From the NCBI GenBank assembly GCA_949126835.1, contig OX421509.1, positions 6,436,411 through 6,500,410 on the forward strand: a stretch of 64,000 bases of DNA. The letters are read 5' to 3'. Of this stretch, positions 42,601 through 55,802 are shown in pieces. Both the position numbers and the translations under genes were made by a program. A model generated the notes under the pieces. The model was not told the origin of the DNA, made no database searches, and was given only the letters and a program-made list of their open reading frames with translations. This DNA is from Anisus vortex (Eukaryota; Mollusca; Gastropoda; Planorbidae). The first letter of the stretch is position 1, and every line of letters starts with the position of its first letter.

Positions 42601-45600
42601 TGAAGTGACTGGGTAAGAATTAACGGGAATGAACTGACTGGAGACAAAGTAATTGGGGATGAAGTGGCTGGGGATGAAGTGACTTGGGAAGAAGTGACGG
42701 GGATGAAGTGACTGGGGATGAAGTGTCTGGGAATGAAGTGACTGAGGATAAAGTGACGGATGAAGTGACTGGCGATGAAGTAACGGGAATGAATTGACTG
42801 GAGATAAAGTGACTTGGGATGAAGTGACGGGGATGAATTGACTGGGGATGATTTGACTGGGTATGAATGGACTGGAGATGAAGTGACTGGAGATGAAGTG
42901 TCTGTGGTTTCAGTGTCTGGGGATGAAGTGACTGGGGATCAAGTGACTGGGGATGAAGTGACTGGGAATGAAGTGACTGAGGATAAAGTGACGGATGAAG
43001 TGACTGGCGATGAAGTAACGGGAATGAATTGACTGGAGATAAAGTGACTTGGGATGAAGTGACGGGGATGAATTGACTGGGGATGAAGTGTCTGGGGATG
43101 AAGTGACTGGGGATGAAGTGACTGGGGATGAAGTGTCTGGTGTTGCAGTGTCTGGGGATGAAGTGACTGGGGATGAATTGACTGGGGATGAAGTGACTGG
43201 GGATGAAGTGACTGGGGATGAATTGACTGGGGATGAAAAGACTGGGGATGATGTGACAGGGGATGAAGTGACTTGGGATGAAGTGAGTGTGGATGAAGTA
43301 ATGGGAATGAATTGACTGGAGATAAAGTGATTAGGGATAAAGTGGCTGGGGAAGAAGTGACTTGGGATGAATTGACGGGGATGAAGTGACTGGGGATGAA
43401 GTGACTGGGGATGAAGTGACTGGAGATGAAGTGTCTGGGGATGAAGTGACTGGGGATAAAGTGTCTGGGGATGAAGTGACTGGGGATGAAGTGACTGTGG
43501 ACGAAGTGTCTGGGGTTGCAGTGTCTAGGGATGAAGTGACTGGGGATGAAGTGACTTGAGATGAAGTGACTGGGGATGAAGTGATTGGGGATGAAGTGAC
43601 TGGGGATGAAGTGACTGGGGATGAAGTGACTGGGGACGAAGTGACGGGGATAAATTGACGGGGATTAAGTGACGGGGATGAATTGACTGGGGATGAATTG
43701 ATGGAGATGAAGTGACTGGGGATGAAGTGTCTGGGGATGAACTGACTGGGGATGAATTGACTGGGGATGAAGGGACTGGGGATAAAGTGACTGGGGATGA
43801 AGTGACTGGGGATGAATTGTCTTGGGATGAAGTGACTGGGGATGAAGTGACTGGGAATGAAGTGTCTGAGGTTGTAGTGTCTTTGGATAAAGTGACTGGC
43901 GATGAAGTGACTGGGGATTAAGTGACTGGGGATGATGTGACTCGGGATGAAGTGACTCGAGGATTAATTGACGGGGATTAAGTGTCTGGGTATGAAGTGA
44001 CTGGGGATGAAGTGACTGAGAATGAAGTGACTGGGGATGAAGTGTATGGGGATGAAATGTCTGGGGATAAAGTGAGTGATGATAAAGTGACTGGGGATGA
44101 AGTGTATGGGGATGAAGTGACTGGGGATGATGTGACTGCGGATGAAGTGACTCGAGGATTTATTGACGGGGATGAAGTGTATGGGGATGAAATGTCTGGG
44201 GATAAAGTGAGTGAGGATAAAGTGACTGGGGATGAAGTGTCTGGGGATGAACTGACTGGGTATGAATTGACTGGGGATGAAAAGACTGGAAATGAAGTGA
44301 CTGGGGTTGAAGTGACTGAGGATGAAATGACTGGAGATGAAGTGTCTTAGGATAAAGTGACTGGGGATAAAGTGTCTGGGAGTGAAGTGTCTGGGGTTGT
44401 AGTGTCTGGGGATGAAGTGACTGGGGATGAAGTGACTGGGGATGAAGCTACTGGGGATGATGTGACTGGGGATGAATTGACTCGAGGAATAATTGACGGG
44501 GATGAAGTGTCTGGGTATGAAGTGACTAGGGATAAAGTGACTGAGGATAAACTGACTGGGGATGAAGTTTATGGGGATGAAGTGACTGGGGATAAAGGGA
44601 CTTGGGATTAAGTGACTCGGGATGAAGTGACTGTGGATGAAGTTACTGTGGATGAAGTGACGGAGATAAAGTGACTGGGAATGAAGTGACTGAGGATGAA
44701 GTGACGAGGATGAATTGACTTGGGAATAATTGACTGGGGATAAAGTTACGGGGATGAATTGACTGGGGATAAAGTGACTGGGAATGAAGTGACTGGGGAT
44801 GAAGTGACTGGGGATGAAACTACTGGGGATGAAGTGACGGGGATGAAGTGACTGGGGATGACGTGACTGGGGATGAAGTGACCGGGGATGAAGTAACTGT
44901 GGATGAAGTGACGGGGATGAATTGACTGGGGATGAAGTGACTGGGGATGAAGTGAATGGGGTTTCAGTGTCTGGGGTTTCAGTGTCTGGGGATGAAGTGA
45001 CAGGGGATGAAGTGACTGGAAATGAAGTGACGGGGATGAATTGACTGGGGATGAAGTGACGGAGATGAAGTGACTGGGGATCAAGTAACTGGGGATGAAG
45101 TGACTGGGAATGAAGTGACTGAGGATAAAGTGACGGATGAAGTGACTGGCGATGAAGTAACGGGAATGAATTGACTGGAGATAAAGTGACTTGGGATGAA
45201 GTGACGGGGATGAATTGACTGGGGATGATTTGACTGGGGATGAAGTGACTGGAGTTGAAGTGACTGGAGATGAAGTGTCTGGGGATGAAGTGACTGGGGA
45301 TGAAGTGACTGGGGATGAAGTGACTGGGGATGAAGTGTCTGGTATTGCAGTGTCTGGGGATGAAGTGACTGGGGATGAATTGACTGGGGATGAAGTGACT
45401 GGGGATGAAGTGACTGGGGATGAATTGACTGGGGATGAAAAGACTGGGGATGAAGTGACAGGGGATGAAGTGACTTGGGATGAAGTGAGTGGTGATGAAG
45501 TAATGGGAATGAATTGACTGGAGATAAAGTGATTGGGGATAAAGTGGCTGGGGAAGAAGTGACTTGGGATGAATTGACGGGGATGAAGTGACTGGGGATG

Positions 45601-48600
45601 AAGTGACTGGGGATGAAGTGACTGGAGATGAAGTGTCTGGGGATGAAGTGACTGGGGATAAAGTGTCTGGGGATGAAGTGACTGGGGATGAAGTGACTGT
45701 GGACGAAGTGTCTGGGGTTGCAGTGTCTAGGGATGGAGTGACTGGGGATGAAGTGACTGGAGATGAAGTGACTGGGGATGAAGTGATTGGGGATGAAGTG
45801 ACTGGGGATGAAGTGACTGGGGATGAAGTGACTGGGGACGAAGTGACGGGGATAAATTGACGGGGATTAAGTGACGGGGATGAATTGACTGGGGATGAAT
45901 TGATGGAGATGAAGTGACTGGGGATGAAGTGTCTGGGGATGAACTGACTGGGGATGAATTGACTGGGGATGAAGGGACTGGGGATAAAGTGACTGGGGAT
46001 GAAGTGACTGGGGATGAATTGTCTTGGGATGAAGTGACTGGGGATGAAGTGACTGGGAATGAAGTGTCTGAGGTTGTAGTGTCTTTGGATAAAGTGACTG
46101 GCGATGAAGTGACTGGGGATGAAGTGACTGGGGATGATGTGACTCGGGATGAAGTGACTCGAGGATTAATTGACGGGGATTAAGTGTCTGGGTATGAAGT
46201 GACTGGGGATGAAGTGACTGAGAATGAAGTGACTGGGGATGAAGTGTATGGGGATGAAATGTCTGGGGATAAAGTGAGTGATGATAAAGTGACTGGGGAT
46301 GAAGTGTATGGGGATGAAGTGACTGGGGATGATGTGACTGCGGATGAAGTGACTCGAGGATTTATTGACGGGGATGAAGTGTATGGGGATGAAATGTCTG
46401 GGGATAAAGTGAGTGAGGATAAAGTGACTGGGGATGAAGTGTCTGAGGATGAACTGACTGGGTATGAATTGACTGGGGATGAAGGGACTGGAAATGAAGT
46501 GACTGGGGTTGAAGTGACTGGGGATGAAATGACTGGAGATGAAGTGTCTTAGGATAAAGTGACTGGGGATGAAGTGTCTGGGAGTGAAGTGTCTGGGGTT
46601 GTAGTGTCTGGGGATGAAGTGACTGGGGATGAAGAGACTGGGGATGAAGCTACTGGGGATGATGTGACTGGGGATGAATTGACTCGAGGAATAATTGACG
46701 GGGATGAAGTGTCTGGGTATGAAGTGACTGGGGATGAAGTGACTGAGAATAAAGTGACTGAGGATGAAATGTAAGGGGATGAAGTGTCTGAGGATAAAGT
46801 GACTGAGGATAAACTGACTGGGGATGAAGTTTATGGGGATGAAGTGACTGGGGATAAAGGGACTTGGGATTAAGTGACTCGGGATGAAGTGACTGTGGAT
46901 GAAGTTACTGTGGATGAAGTGACGGAGATAAAGTGACTGGGAATGAAGTGACTGAGGATGAAGTGACGAGGATGAATTGACTTGGGAATAATTGACTGAG
47001 GATAAAGTTACGGGGATGAATTGACTGGGGATAAAGTGACTGGGAATGAAGTGACTGGGGATGAAGTGACTGGGGATGAAACTACTGGGGATGAAGTGAC
47101 GGGGATGAAGTGACTGGGGATGACGTGACTGGGGATGAAGTGACCGGGGATGAAGTAACTGTGGATGAAGTGACGGGGATGAATTGACTGGGGATGAAGT
47201 GACTGGGGATGAAGTGACTGGGGATGAAGTGACGGGGATGAATTGACTGGGGATGAAGTGACGGAGATGAAGTGACTGGGGATCAAGTGACTTGGGATGA
47301 AGTGACTGGGAATGAAGTGACTGAGGATAAAGTGACGGATGAAGTGACTGGCGATGAAGTAACGGGAATGACTTGACTGGAGATAAAGTGACTTGGGATG
47401 AAGTGACGGGGATGAATTGACTGGGGATGATTTGACTGGGGATAAAGTGACTGGAGATGAAGTGACTGGAGATGAAGTGTCTGGGGATGAAGTGACTGGG
47501 AATGAAGTGACTGGGGATGAAGTGTCTGGTGTTGCAGTGTCTGGGGATGAAGTGACTGGGGATGAATAGACTGGGGATGAAGTGACTGGGGATGAAGTGA
47601 CTGGGGATGAATTGACTGGGGATGAAAAGACTGGGGATGAAGTGACAGGGGATGAAGTGATTTGGGATGAAGTGAATGGGGATGAAGTAATGGGAATAAA
47701 TTGACTGGAGATAAAGTGATTGGGGATAAAGTGGCTGGGGAAGAAGTGACTTGGGATGAATTGACGGGGATGAAGTGACTGGGGATGAAGTGACTGGGGA
47801 TGAAGTGACTGGAGATGAAGTGTCTGGGGATGAAGTGACTGGGGATAAAGTGTCTGGGGATGAAGTGACTGGGGATGAAGTGACTGTGGACGAAGTGTCT
47901 GGGGTTGCAGTGTCTAGGGATGAAGTGACTGGGGATGAAGTGACTGGAGATGAAGTGACTGGGGATGAAGTGATTGGGGATGAAGTTACTGGGGATGAAG
48001 TGACTGGGGATGAAGTGACTGGGGTCGAAGTGACGGGGATAAATTGACGGGGATTAAGTGACGGGGATGAATTGACTGGGGATGAATTGATGGAGATGAA
48101 GTGACTGGGGATGAAGTGTCTGGGGATGAACTGACTGGGGATGAATTGACTGGGGATGAAGGGACTAGGGATAAAGTGACTGGGGATGAAGTGACTGGGG
48201 ATGAATTGTCTTGGGATGAAGTGACTGGGGATGAAGTGACTGGGAATGAAGTGTCTGAGGTTGTAGTGTCTTTGGATAAAGTGACTGGCGATGAAGTGAC
48301 TGGGGATGAAGTGACTGGGGATGATGTGACTCGGGATGAAGTGACTCGAGGATTAATTGACGTTGATTAAGTGTCTGGGTATGAAGTGACTGGGGATGAA
48401 GTGACTGAGAATGAAGTGACTGGGGATGAAGTGTATGGGGATGAAATGTCTGGGGATAAAGTGAGTGATGATAAAGTGACTGGGGATGAAGTGTATGGGG
48501 ATGAAGTGACTGGGGATGATGTGACTGCGGATGAAGTGACTCGAGGATTTATTGACGGGGATGAAGTGTATGGGGATGAAATGTCTGGGGATAAAGTGAG

Positions 48601-51600
48601 TGAGGATAAAGTGACTGGGGATGAAGTGTCTGAGGATGAACTGACTGGGTATGAAATGACTGGGGATGAAGGGACTGGAAATGAAGTGACTGGGGTTGAA
48701 GTGACTGGGGATGAAGTGACTGGAGATGAAGTGTCTTAGGATAAAGTGACTGGGGATGAAGTGTCTGGGAGTGAAGTGTCTGGGGTTGTAGTGTCTGGGG
48801 ATGAAGTGACTGGGGATGAAGCTACTGGGGATGATGTGACTGGGGATGAATTGACTCGAGGAATAATTGACGGGGATGAAGTGTCTGGGTATAAAGTGAC
48901 TGGGGATGAAGTGACTGAGAATGAAGTGACTGAGGATGAAATGTAAGGGGATGAAGTGTCTGAGGATAAAGTGACTGAGGATAAACTGACTGGGGATGAA
49001 GTTTATGGGGATGAAGTGACTGGGGATAAAGGGACTGGGAATGAAGTGTCTGAGGTTGTAGTGTCTTTGGATAAAGTGACTGGCGATGAAGTGACTGGGG
49101 ATGAAGTGACTGGGGATGATGTGACTCGGGATGAAGTGACTCGAGGATTAATTGACGGGGATTAAGTGTCTGGGTATGAAGTGACTGGGGATGAAGTGAC
49201 TGAGAATGAAGTGACTGGGGATGAAGTGTATGGGGATGAAATGTCTGGGGATAAAGTGAGTGATGATAAAGTGACTGGGGATGAAGTGTATGGGGATGAA
49301 GTGACTGGGGATGATGTGACTGCGGATGAAGTGACTCGAGGATTTATTGACGGGGATGAAGTGTATGGGGATGAAATGTCTGGGGATAAAGTGAGTGATG
49401 ATAAAGTGACTGGGGATGAAGTGTCTGAGGATGAACTGACTGGGTATGAATTGACTGGGGATGAAGGGACTGGAAATGAAGTGACTGGGGTTGAAGTGAC
49501 TGGGGATGAAGTGACTGGAGATGAAGTGTCTTAGGATAAAGTGACTGGGGATGAAGTGTCTGGGAGTGAAGTGTCTGGGGTTGTAGTGTCTGGGGATGAA
49601 GTGACTGGGGATGAAGTGACTGGGGATGAAGCTACTGGGGATGATGTGACTGGGGATGAATTGACTCGAGGAATAATTGACGGGGATGAAGTGTCTGGGT
49701 ATGAAGTGACTGGGGATGAAGTGACTGAGAATGAAGTGACTGAGGATGAAATGTAAGGGGATGAAGTGTCTGAGGATAAAGTGACTGAGGATAAACTGAC
49801 TGGGGATGAAGTTTATGGGGATGAAGTGACTGGGGATAAAGGGACTTGGGATTAAGTGACTCGGGATGAAGTGACTGTGGATTAAGTTACTGTGGATGAA
49901 GTGACGGAGATAAAGTGACTGGGAATGAAGTGACTGAGGATGAAGTGACGAGGATGAATTGACTTGGGAAAAATTGACTGGGGATAAAGTTACGGGGATG
50001 AATTGACTGGGGATAAAGTGACTGGGAATGAAGTGACTGGGGATGAAGTGACTGGGGATGAAACTACTGGGGATGAAGTGACGGGGATGAAGTGACTGGG
50101 GATGACGTGACTTGGGATGAAGTGACCGGGGATGAAGTAACTGTGGATGAAGTGACGGGGATGAATTGACTGGGGATGAAGTGACTGGGGATGAAGTGAA
50201 TGGGGATGAAGTGTCTGGGGATGAAGTGACTGTGGACGAAGTGTCTGGGGTTGCAGTGTCTAGGGATGAAGCGACTGGGGATGAAGTGACTGGAGATGAA
50301 GTGACTGGGGATGAAGTGATTGGGGATGAAGTTACTGGGGATGAAGTGACTGGGGATGAAGTGACTGGGGTCGAAGTGACGGGGATAAATTGACGGGGAT
50401 TAAGTGACGGGGATGAATTGACTGGGGATGAATTGATGGAGATGAAGTGACTGGGGATGAAGTGTCTGGGGATGAACTGACTGGGGATGAATTGACTGGG
50501 GATGAAGGGACTAGGGATAAAGTGACTGGGGATGAAGTGACTGGGGATGAATTGTCTTGGGATGAAGTGACTGGGGATGAAGTGACTGGGAATGAAGTGT
50601 CTGAGGTTGTAGTGTCTTTGGATAAAGTGACTGGCGATGAAGTGACTGGGGATGAAGTGACTGGGGATGATGTGACTCGGGATGAAGTGACTCGAGGATT
50701 AATTGACGGGGATTAAGTGTCTGGGTATGAAGTGACTGGGGATGAAGTGACTGAGAATGAAGTGACTGGGGATGAAGTGTATGGGGATGAAATGTCTGGG
50801 GATAAAGTGAGTGATGATAAAGTGACTGGGGATGAAGTGTATGGGGATGAAGTGACTGGGGATGATGTGACTGCGGATGAAGTGACTCGAGGATTTATTG
50901 ACGGGGATGAAGTGTATGGGGATGAAATGTCTGGGGATAAAGTGAGTGAGGATAAAGTGACTGGGGATGAAGTGTCTGAGGATGAACTGACTGGGTATGA
51001 ATTGACTGGGGATGAAGGGACTGGAAATGAATTGACTGGGGTTGAAGTGACTGGGGATGAAGTGACTGGAGATGAAGTGTCTTAGGATAAAGTGACTGGG
51101 GATGAAGTGTCTGGGAGTGAAGTGTCTGGGGTTGTAGTGTCTGGGGATGAAGTGACTGGGGATGAAGTGACTAGGGGTGAAGCTACTGGGGATGATGTGA
51201 CTGGGGATGAATTGACTCGAGGAATAATTGACGGGGATGAAGTGTCTGGGTATGAAGTGACTGGGGATGAAGTGACTGAGAATGAAGTGACTGAGGATGA
51301 AATGTAAGGGGATGAAGTGTCTGAGGATAAAGTGACTGAGGATAAACTGACTGGGGATGAAGTTTATGGGGATGAAGTGACTGGGGATAAAGGGACTGGG
51401 AATGAAGTGTCTGAGGTTGTAGTGTCTTTGGATAAAGTGACTGGCGATGAAGTGACTGGGGATGAATTGACTGGGGATGATGTGACTCGGGATGAAGTGA
51501 CTCGAGGATTAATTGACGGGGATTAAGTGTCTGGGTATGAAGTGACTGGGGATGAAGTGACTGAGAATGAAGTGACTGGGGATGAAGTGTATGGGGATGA

Positions 51601-52728
51601 AATGTCTGGGGATAAAGTGAGTGATGATAAAGTGACTGGGGATGAAGTGTATGGGGATGAAGTGACTGGGGATGATGTGACTGCGGATGAAGTGACTCGA
51701 GGATTTATTGACGGGGATGAAGTGTATGGGGATGAAATGTCTGGGGATAAAGTGAGTGATGATAAAGTGACTGGGGATGAAGTGTCTGAGGATGAACTGA
51801 CTGGGTATGAATTGACTGGGGATGAAGGGACTGGAAATGAAGTGACTGGGGTTGAAGTGACTGGGGATGAAGTGACTGGAGATGAAGTGTCTTAGGATAA
51901 AGTGACTGGGGATGAAGTGTCTGGGAGTGAAGTGTCTGGGGTTGTAGTGTCTGGGGATGAAGTGACTGGGGATGAAGTGACTGGGGATGAAGCTACTGGG
52001 GATGATGTGACTGGGGATGAAATGACTCGAGGAATAATTGACGGGGATGAAGTGTCTGGGTATGAAGTGACTGGGGATGAAGTGACTGAGAATGAAGTGA
52101 CTGAGGATGAAATGTAAGGGGATGAAGTGTCTGAGGATAAAGTGACTGAGGATAAACTGACTGGGGATGAAGTTTATGGGGATGAAGTGACTGGGGATAA
52201 AGGGACTTGGGATTAAGTGACTCGGGATGAAGTGACTGTGGATTAAGTTACTGTGGATGAAGTGACGGAGATAAAGTGACTGGGAATGAAGTGACTGAGG
52301 ATGAAGTGACGAGGATGAATTGACTTGGGAAAAATTGACTGGGGATAAAGTTACGGGGATGAATTGACTGGGGATAAAGTGACTGGGAATGAAGTGACTG
52401 GGGATGAAGTGACTGGGGATGAAACTACTGGGGATGAAGTGACGGGGATGAAGTGACTGGGGATGACGTGACTGGGGATGAAGTGACCGGGGATGAAGTA
52501 ACTGTGGATGAAGTGACGGGGATGAATTGACTGGGGATGAAGTGACTGGGGATGAAGTGAATGGGGATGAAGTGACATTGGATGAATTGACGGGGATGAA
52601 GTTTCTGGGGATGAAGTTACTAGGGATGAAGTGGCTGGGGATGAAGTGACTTGGGATAAAGTGACGGTGATGAAGTGACTGGGGATGAAGTGACGAGGAT
52701 GAATTGACTGGGATTGAAGTGTCTGTGA
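39689..52728 (+). repeat. 15-bp minisatellite array, right part, with higher-order repeats
   Basis: 13 kb of TGGGGATGAAGTGAC units and variants. Larger blocks recur in fixed unit order: a block beginning around 41741 recurs at 43712, 45914, 48101 and 50447 (spacing about 2.0-2.35 kb). Within them a block of about 0.8 kb is doubled (48371 and 49166; 50717 and 51527). The array ends about 118 bp before the exon at 52846. The G-rich strand is the transcribed-sense strand of lectin gene 2. Many long open frames are periodicity artefacts. Confidence 0.95.
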
Positions 52729-52845
52729 ACCAGCGGTTTGACTATGAATGTTATTAAATGTTCAATGATCATTAAATTAGATTTTATATTCAAAATAAAT
52801 GTTTTTAATATTTATTCTTTTAACTTTTAAAAAAATTCTTTTTAG

Positions 52846-53022
52846 CCAGATCATCTCACCTCTATACAATAAAGAATTTAAAGAAATTGGATTTAGTACA
52901 ATACTATTATAAGTACACACTATGGGTTGGCCTGAATGATATGGACGTAGAAGGCACTTACAGATGGGAGGACGATAACACTGTCTGTGATAACAACTGC
53001 ATTCAACACATTTTTGGATCAA
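52846..53022 (+). CDS. Lectin gene 2, central CTLD exon
   Basis: 177 nt, acceptor CTTTTTAG and donor A|GTAAGT, phase 1. It encodes ARSSHLYTIKNLKKLDLVQY, then WVGLNDMDVEGTYRWEDD and NTVCDNNCIQHIFGS. WVGL is the CTLD core motif. The VCDNNC pair is an additional close cysteine pair shared with gene 1. The same length, phase and most residues as 2930-3106 identify the paralogues. Confidence 0.9.
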
Positions 53023-54021
53023 GTAAGTAAAATTCAAGCACTTTCTGATATAAATTTTTTTCCCCACGTTCCAAAAGGTATTATTCTGGAAAAAAATTAA
53101 ACTATAACTTAAGAGAGATAGTAAGAAATGAGAAATAAATTAGAAAGAAAGAAAGATTGAGTGAGATAAAGAAACAAGACAGTGATCAAAAGAGCTGCAA
53201 TGTTCATAACTAGTGAATATTCCCAATTAACAAGAATAACACCATTAGTAAAATCACTAAACCTAAAAACACTAGAGGACAGAAGGGCAAAGAGTAAAGT
53301 AATAATAAATAAGGCATTAAACTATAATTTAAAAATACAGCACAATAACAACCTGTTGCAAAGCTCAAATAAACATAAAAACAAAAACACTCTGCTTGTC
53401 CCTTAATGCGAGAACAAATGCATATAAGTACTCTTTCTTTACGAGTGGCATTCGGGCATGGAATGGGTTACCTGAACAAACAAGGAAAACCAATACTTTA
53501 ACATCATTTAAAACATTAATAAAAATGCAAGACTAGACTCGGACCACGGATGAGCGTAGAACGCAATAATTTTCTTTATAGAAGATACGTCTGTAATGTA
53601 TAAGATAAGATAAGATCAACAGGGCAAAAAGAGATTACTGACTACTTTTGCTTTTACATTTTGCAAAATACTTTGTGTGCTGTAAACAAAAACATGACTT
53701 AAATAGTATTATAAAGTTTAATGAACAATTAAAAATGTCTTGAACTTAGATTTTGTCAATTCATAGGCATATCGTTGTAATTACTTCTCTCAGTAAAAAT
53801 CAAGCTGTTCGTGAATCTTGTCAGCTCTGCCAAATAACCCCATATAACTCCGTTGTCTGCAAATATAATATTCATTTTTTTTTCAAAAAAAAAAAACAAC
53901 AACAACAAAACAAAATATCAATAAATAAATCTTAAAAAATTTAATTTCTTTTTTACTTACACATATTTAAAGCATGTTTCTTTATTTTAAAACATCATAT
54001 CTTGTTAACTTTACATTTCAG
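53023..54021 (+). other. Lectin gene 2 last intron
   Basis: AT-rich. Bases about 53442-53600 match the inner end of the piggyBac-like MITE (GAGTGGCATTCGGGCATGG, then ATGGGTTA) and its flanking module sequence (compare 4955-5100). A decayed module copy therefore lies here too. The frame at 53182-53406 has no recognised domain. Confidence 0.65.
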
Positions 54022-54143
54022 ATCTACCCGACGACCTAGGGGGTAATGAAGACTGTGTGCAGTATTACAGACAAGGCTTATTCCTTAACGACTACGTGTG
54101 CTCTAACAATCTTAATTACATCTGTGAGAAGACAATGCTCTAG
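54022..54143 (+). CDS. Lectin gene 2, terminal exon
   Basis: Acceptor ACATTTCAG, 122 nt to TAG. It encodes LPDDLGGNEDCVQYYRQG followed by LFLNDYVCSNNLNYICEK and TML. The three C-terminal CTLD cysteines are present. The usual EPN/QPD and WND calcium/sugar motifs read LPD and LND, as in gene 1. There is no transmembrane segment, so the protein is probably secreted. Confidence 0.9.
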
Positions 54144-54177
54144 ATTTAACTTAGTATTCAAAGCTCACTACCAATAA

Positions 54178-54628
54178 GCTTCACTATGTCTGTAAACCAC
54201 TAATTAAAAGTTATCTTGACTGTGTCTGTAAACCACTAAGTAATTGTTATCTTGACTATGTCTGTAAACCACTAATTAAAGGTTATCTTGACTATGTCGG
54301 TAAACCACTAATTAAAAGTTATCTTGACTGTGTCAGTAAACCACTAATTAAAAGTTATCTTGACTGTGTCAGCAAACCACTAATTAAAAGTTATCTTGAC
54401 TTTGTCAGTAAACCACTCATTAAAAGTTATCTTGACTGTGTCAGTAAACCACTAATTAAAAGTTATCTTGACTGTGTCAGTAAACCACTAATTAAAAGTT
54501 ATCTTGACTGTGTCAGTAAACCACTAATTAAAAGTTATCTTGACTGTGTCAGTAAACCACTAATTAAAAGTTATCTTGACTGTGTCAGTAAACCACTATT
54601 TAAAAGTTATCTTGACTATACCAGTAAT
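54178..54628 (+). repeat. 36-bp minisatellite after lectin gene 2 stop
   Basis: About 12 units with period 36 bp, such as CTTGACTGTGTCAGTAAACC then ACTAATTAAAAGTTAT. The first units are the most varied. It starts about 35 bp after the stop codon and probably lies in or just after the 3' UTR. Confidence 0.95.
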
Positions 54629-55126
54629 CTATGTAGGTCTATCTTGCGCAGTAGGCATTATTATTATATGTGGAACTTTAAACATAAAAATTAAATTTGT
54701 AAATACAGATTGACAAGTCTTAACGATTATGCATTTTTAAAATTTCGACTAGAAAAACATTTCCAGTCGAATTCGATCATTTGTTTCGAAACATGTCTGT
54801 GTGCTGGGTAACTGGTTGTACGAAAATGTGTTGGAATTAAAAATTTATTTCATTTCCAAAAGATGGTTTCAAAAGAAACTGCTTACTTCTGAAGTTTAAA
54901 AACAGTTTCCTTATAACTAATCGTGTAGCCTTTGAATATTTCTAGAAGACCAGAACTGGCCGTCGAGGTTGAAATAAATTGTAAAACACCACCAAAAGCA
55001 TGGTTTTTGTTTACGAAAATGGCGGGAAATGTCACCCGACGATCATGATCTCTTCCGTTTGAAAAGGTCACACCTCATTAAGACTTGTCAATGTTCGGTT
55101 AAAATTACTAAATTTAATTCATGCCA

Positions 55127-55802
55127 TTAGGAAAGTTTCAAATTCAATTTTGCAGACCTGAACTATATTTTAAAGCAGCCCTGTTTAGAGATTAAATAAT
55201 TAATAAATGTTTCTAATAAAGAATGCCTTTTTTTCTTGAAATAAAAATGAAACTTGAAACTTCGCAGTATGATTTTCTGGTACACATCTTTATGAGTAAC
55301 ACAGCAAGGTTCCTTAAACAATTAAAAACAGAGTTCGGGGGAGGGGTAAACATCATGTGAAAGTTCACAGTACTTTATACATTGAAAGGGTGGGCTGGTA
55401 GGAAAAGGACTGTTGTGAGGGAGGGCAAGCTGAAGTTCATTCAAACAATGAACAAACAATAGCAACATTAGCTGATAAAAACTAGCTCCCTATATATAGA
55501 CTAAAATTTTATTGAAAGGTAAGCAATGATTTCAACACACAAGCCTGTCTATACCCTCCATCTACTTTACCATACTAGAAGGACAACCAACATCTTAAAT
55601 GTGTATTTCCCTCTTTCAAACTGCACCCAGTCGCCACTACCCCCCCCCCCCAATTCGCTTGAGGCGACATTTTCCTACCTACGTTACTAATGTGACAAAA
55701 ACTAATACTGTAAATACCAAAATGCAATCCCCACTGACGTATATGACGATGAAACTTTTCGTTGCTTGTAACTAAAGTGGCTTGAGTTAATTATTTGCTT
55801 TA
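55127..55802 (+). repeat. Intergenic segmental duplication, copy 2
   Basis: Aligns in order with 10318-11042 downstream of gene 1, including the TATAGACTAAAATTT block and a C run (about 55640-55651). Confidence 0.75.

Larger units (their letters stand above)
15659..54143 (+). other. Lectin gene 2 locus (four supported exons, 38.5 kb)
   Basis: Exons 15659-15832, 26081-26245, 52846-53022 and 54022-54143 join through three phase-1 junctions without a stop. They form a PAN-like module followed by one long-form CTLD of about 130 residues. Introns are about 10.2, 26.6 and 1.0 kb. The first two are filled by transposons and minisatellite. A secreted recognition protein is expected from the architecture; ligand and expression are unknown. 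Confidence 0.8.

Noticed and set aside
32826..52117. Plus-strand DEVTG repeat proteins
   Set aside because: Same reason: the unit is five codons long. Stops occur wherever the phase slips, and neighbouring blocks differ by frame-breaking changes.
32269..52728. CRISPR-like array
   Set aside because: No constant repeat with unique spacers, no cas genes, eukaryotic context; it is a simple tandem minisatellite.
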